Positions 63,954-64,000 of a DNA stretch of 64,000 nucleotides are shown one piece after another. The stretch comes from Candidatus Heimdallarchaeota archaeon. GTDB taxonomy: Archaea > Asgardarchaeota > Heimdallarchaeia > Heimdallarchaeales > Heimdallarchaeaceae. The DNA is taken from NCBI GenBank assembly GCA_030668875.1, contig DAOVER010000008.1, forward strand, positions 1 to 64,000. Reading direction: 5' to 3'. Position numbers and translations under genes: made by a program. Position 1 is the first letter of the stretch. Every line of letters starts with the position of its first letter. The notes below the pieces were generated by a model. That model saw only the letters and a list, made by a program, of their open reading frames with translations. It had not been told where the DNA came from and ran no database searches.

Positions 63954-64000
63954 TATTTTCACCTTGTTTTTTCTTTCAACCTAGTTTTCCTTGGTTGTCT

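Overview
The window is an AT-rich stretch of an archaeal chromosome, almost certainly from an Asgard archaeon. Between about 40.9 and 48.3 kb it carries a eukaryote-like ESCRT and ubiquitin locus: two Snf7-family ESCRT-III proteins, a Vps4 ATPase with an MIT domain, Vps25-like and Vps22/36-like ESCRT-II proteins, a UEV-Vps28 fusion standing for ESCRT-I, an E1-like enzyme and a ubiquitin-like protein ending in Gly-Gly-Tyr. A Rab-like GTPase, a roadblock/LC7 protein, A/V-type ATPase subunits, archaeal phosphoglycerate mutase and tungsten aldehyde oxidoreductase fit the same assignment. A haem O synthase-like prenyltransferase next to a haem-copper-oxidase-like membrane protein points towards a Heimdallarchaeia-type lineage; that finer placement is inference. 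Many starts are led by AGGTGA four to eight bases upstream, and many others are leaderless, with a TATA-like box about 26 bases before the start codon.

Layout. 0-2.7 kb: the tail of an oligopeptide ABC ATPase, an anchored surface protein and a tandem pair of coiled-coil/winged-helix proteins. 2.7-15 kb: glutamate dehydrogenase, a large PEP/pyruvate-binding protein, a sugar symporter, a protein of four helix-turn-helix units, an SF2 helicase, and a tungsto-enzyme module (aldehyde:ferredoxin oxidoreductase, MoaD-like carrier, radical SAM/SPASM maturase). 15-15.5 kb: a non-coding stretch with a possible box C/D-like RNA and a start-less gene remnant. 15.5-26.2 kb: an FAD-linked dehydrogenase, GH2 beta-galactosidase, a solitary TnpB element, a metallo-hydrolase, small proteins and a GH3 beta-glucosidase. 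26.2-29.7 kb: a HAD phosphatase, then a broken MFS transporter and a shortened solute-binding protein on either side of a GC-rich, hairpin-rich insert. 29.9-40.8 kb: A/V-ATPase subunits I and C, with subunit K 6 kb away, and metabolic and regulatory genes between. 40.9-49.3 kb: the ESCRT/ubiquitin locus, a PDCD5-like protein and two unrecognised small proteins. 49.4-53 kb: the haem O synthase-like and oxidase-like operon with a possible microprotein, and a divergent membrane protein. 53-55.4 kb: a PIG-L deacetylase and a small-GTPase operon. 55.6-64 kb: an accessory surface region (beta-helix protein, lipoprotein subtilase with an in-frame stop, ICMT-like methyltransferase, secreted caspase-fold protein, LRR protein, winged-helix regulator) rich in duplications, direct repeats and inverted repeats.

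How the genes work together. The GH2, GH3 and GPH-type symporter genes suggest use of oligosaccharides. Glutamate dehydrogenase, aminotransferase, the peptide-transport remnants and the aldehyde oxidoreductase suggest amino-acid fermentation. The ESCRT genes form a near-continuous membrane-remodelling set with its ubiquitin-tagging front end, although no E2 with an active-site cysteine, RING protein or deubiquitinase lies in this window. Several genes are broken: an in-frame UAG in two, UAA in one, and a frame change at an A8 run in another. These could be true decay or consensus errors, and raw reads would decide. No tRNA, rRNA or CRISPR array was seen.
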